From assembly GCF_010500895.1 (NCBI RefSeq), contig NZ_JAAAWO010000002.1, positions 248,001-312,000 of the forward strand: DNA of 64,000 nucleotides. Direction: 5' to 3'. The DNA comes from Alteromonas genovensis. Its GTDB lineage: Bacteria > Pseudomonadota > Gammaproteobacteria > Enterobacterales > Alteromonadaceae. Every line of letters begins with the position of its first letter. Within the stretch, counting starts at the first letter, position 1. Position numbers and translations under genes: made by a program. The notes under the pieces are model-generated. The model was given only the letters and a program-made list of their open reading frames with translations, made no database searches and was not told the origin of the DNA. Below, piece by piece: positions 63,361 through 64,000 of the stretch.

Positions 63361-64000
63361 AATCCTTGCGCCATTGCCATCTCTACGAAACTATCAATAA
63401 AACCCAGCGTGTCAGTACGCTTTCTATGCCCCACGAATAAGGTTTTTGTTAACCCTTCTTCGCCAAGGGGACGACAGCACAGCAATTCACTTTCTTGCGA
63501 CTCATCTACAAGCCATTTAGGCAGCGCAGTTACCCCTCTTCCTGCTGCCACCATTTGCAGAATAATCTCAGTGGTCTCTATGGTTTTGTGACTTTTAACC
63601 GATGCATTGGCCGGTGTTAAGAATTGAGAGAATATGTCCAACCTACTAGTTTCTACTGGGTAGGAAATGAGCGTCTCTTGAGCGAGATCCCGAGGCGCTA
63701 TAAATGCCTTCGTCGCTAAGTCGTGTGTACTATGCATCACTAGAACCTGTTCGTAGCTAAACACAGGTGTGTAAGTAATCGCGTCTAAGTGCAGGGGATC
63801 GGGAGTAATGAGTACATCAATGTCATAACCATGCAGCGCTTGAAGGCCGCCAAAAGAAAAGGCACGTCGTACGTCTACGTCTACATCAGGAAATCGTTTT
63901 AGAAAGGGAGCGACTATTTTCAATAGCCATTCAAAGCAGGGGTAACATTCCATTCCAATGCGCAGTGTGCCTTGCTTGCCCTCGGCAAATCGACGAAGTT
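63336..64000 (-). CDS. metR: MetR-like LysR regulator, 5'-truncated by window edge
   Basis: The frame stays open to base 64000, so the N-terminal helix-turn-helix lies outside the window; 220 residues of the effector-binding half are seen. TLRIGMECYPCFEWL, DVLITPDPLHLDAITYTPVFSYEQVLV, LISYPVETSRLDIFSQFLTPA and ILQMVAAGRGVTALPKWLV match MetR, which uses homocysteine as co-inducer to activate met genes, including metH and metA, present just upstream. The C-terminus (SPQQ) overlaps the ppnP terminator. Another LysR member is possible but less likely. Confidence 0.82.
   Translation of the reverse strand, partial: LRRFAEGKQGTLRIGMECYPCFEWLLKIVAPFLKRFPDVDVDVRRAFSFGGLQALHGYDIDVLITPDPLHLDAITYTPVFSYEQVLVMHSTHDLATKAFIAPRDLAQETLISYPVETSRLDIFSQFLTPANASVKSHKTIETTEIILQMVAAGRGVTALPKWLVDESQESELLCCRPLGEEGLTKTLFVGHRKRTDTLGFIDSFVEMAMAQGLKTNSPQQ

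Overview
The window reads as a chromosomal segment of a marine gammaproteobacterium of the Alteromonas type. The polar-flagellum order flrA-flrB-flrC-fliEFGHIJK-fliLMNOPQR-flhB-flhA-flhF-flhG-fliA-cheY-cheZ-cheA-cheB-parC-parP-cheW-DUF2802 is typical of Alteromonadales, Vibrio and Shewanella. The genus is an inference from gene order and protein flavour, because no rRNA or tRNA gene is present.

Region 1 (1-24.9 kb) is a glycosylation island with two convergent halves. The plus-strand half (1-15.3 kb) opens with the 3' part of a Maf-type flagellin nonulosonate transferase (its 5' end lies outside the window). It then carries a nearly complete GDP-sugar route to CMP-legionaminic acid: legB, legC, legG, legI, a legH-like acetyltransferase, ptmE and legF. 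Inserted among these genes are tailoring genes: WbqC-like, methyltransferase, FAD oxidoreductase, second DegT aminotransferase, PIG-L deacetylase and sulfotransferase. The half ends with a sialyltransferase-like protein. The minus-strand half (24.9-15.3 kb) carries all six pseudaminic acid genes (pseB, C, F, G, I, H), then an acyl carrier protein, an acyl-AMP ligase, a ketoreductase-like SDR and a CDP-glycerol glycerophosphotransferase-like protein. Genes within each half overlap or nearly touch, often through TTG or GTG starts, which suggests long translationally coupled operons.

Region 2 (25.1-57.2 kb) is the flagellar and chemotaxis block. A short atypical flagellin with its own terminator is followed by the regulators flrA, flrB and flrC. 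The switch, MS-ring and export-gate genes come next, then flhF/flhG (number and placement), fliA, and the chemotaxis core with the polar-array factors parC and parP. Near-consensus sigma-54 promoters precede flrB and fliE, and a one-mismatch version precedes flhA. This fits the FlrA -> FlrBC -> FliA hierarchy.

Region 3 (57.4-64 kb) is a methionine block. metA lies behind tandem MetJ boxes overlapping a TTGACA -35 element. The methionine synthase that follows is encoded as two separate proteins split at the linker between the homocysteine and folate modules. A DUF938 methyltransferase and ppnP follow. The 3' part of a MetR-like LysR regulator runs off the right edge on the minus strand.

The most promising undescribed system is the tailoring capacity of the island: the ACP/AMP-ligase/SDR triad next to pseH, which could build an unusual N-acyl group for pseudaminic acid, and the deacetylase/aminotransferase/oxidoreductase/sulfotransferase cassette inside the leg operon. 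No insertion sequences, CRISPR arrays, tRNAs or rRNAs were seen.
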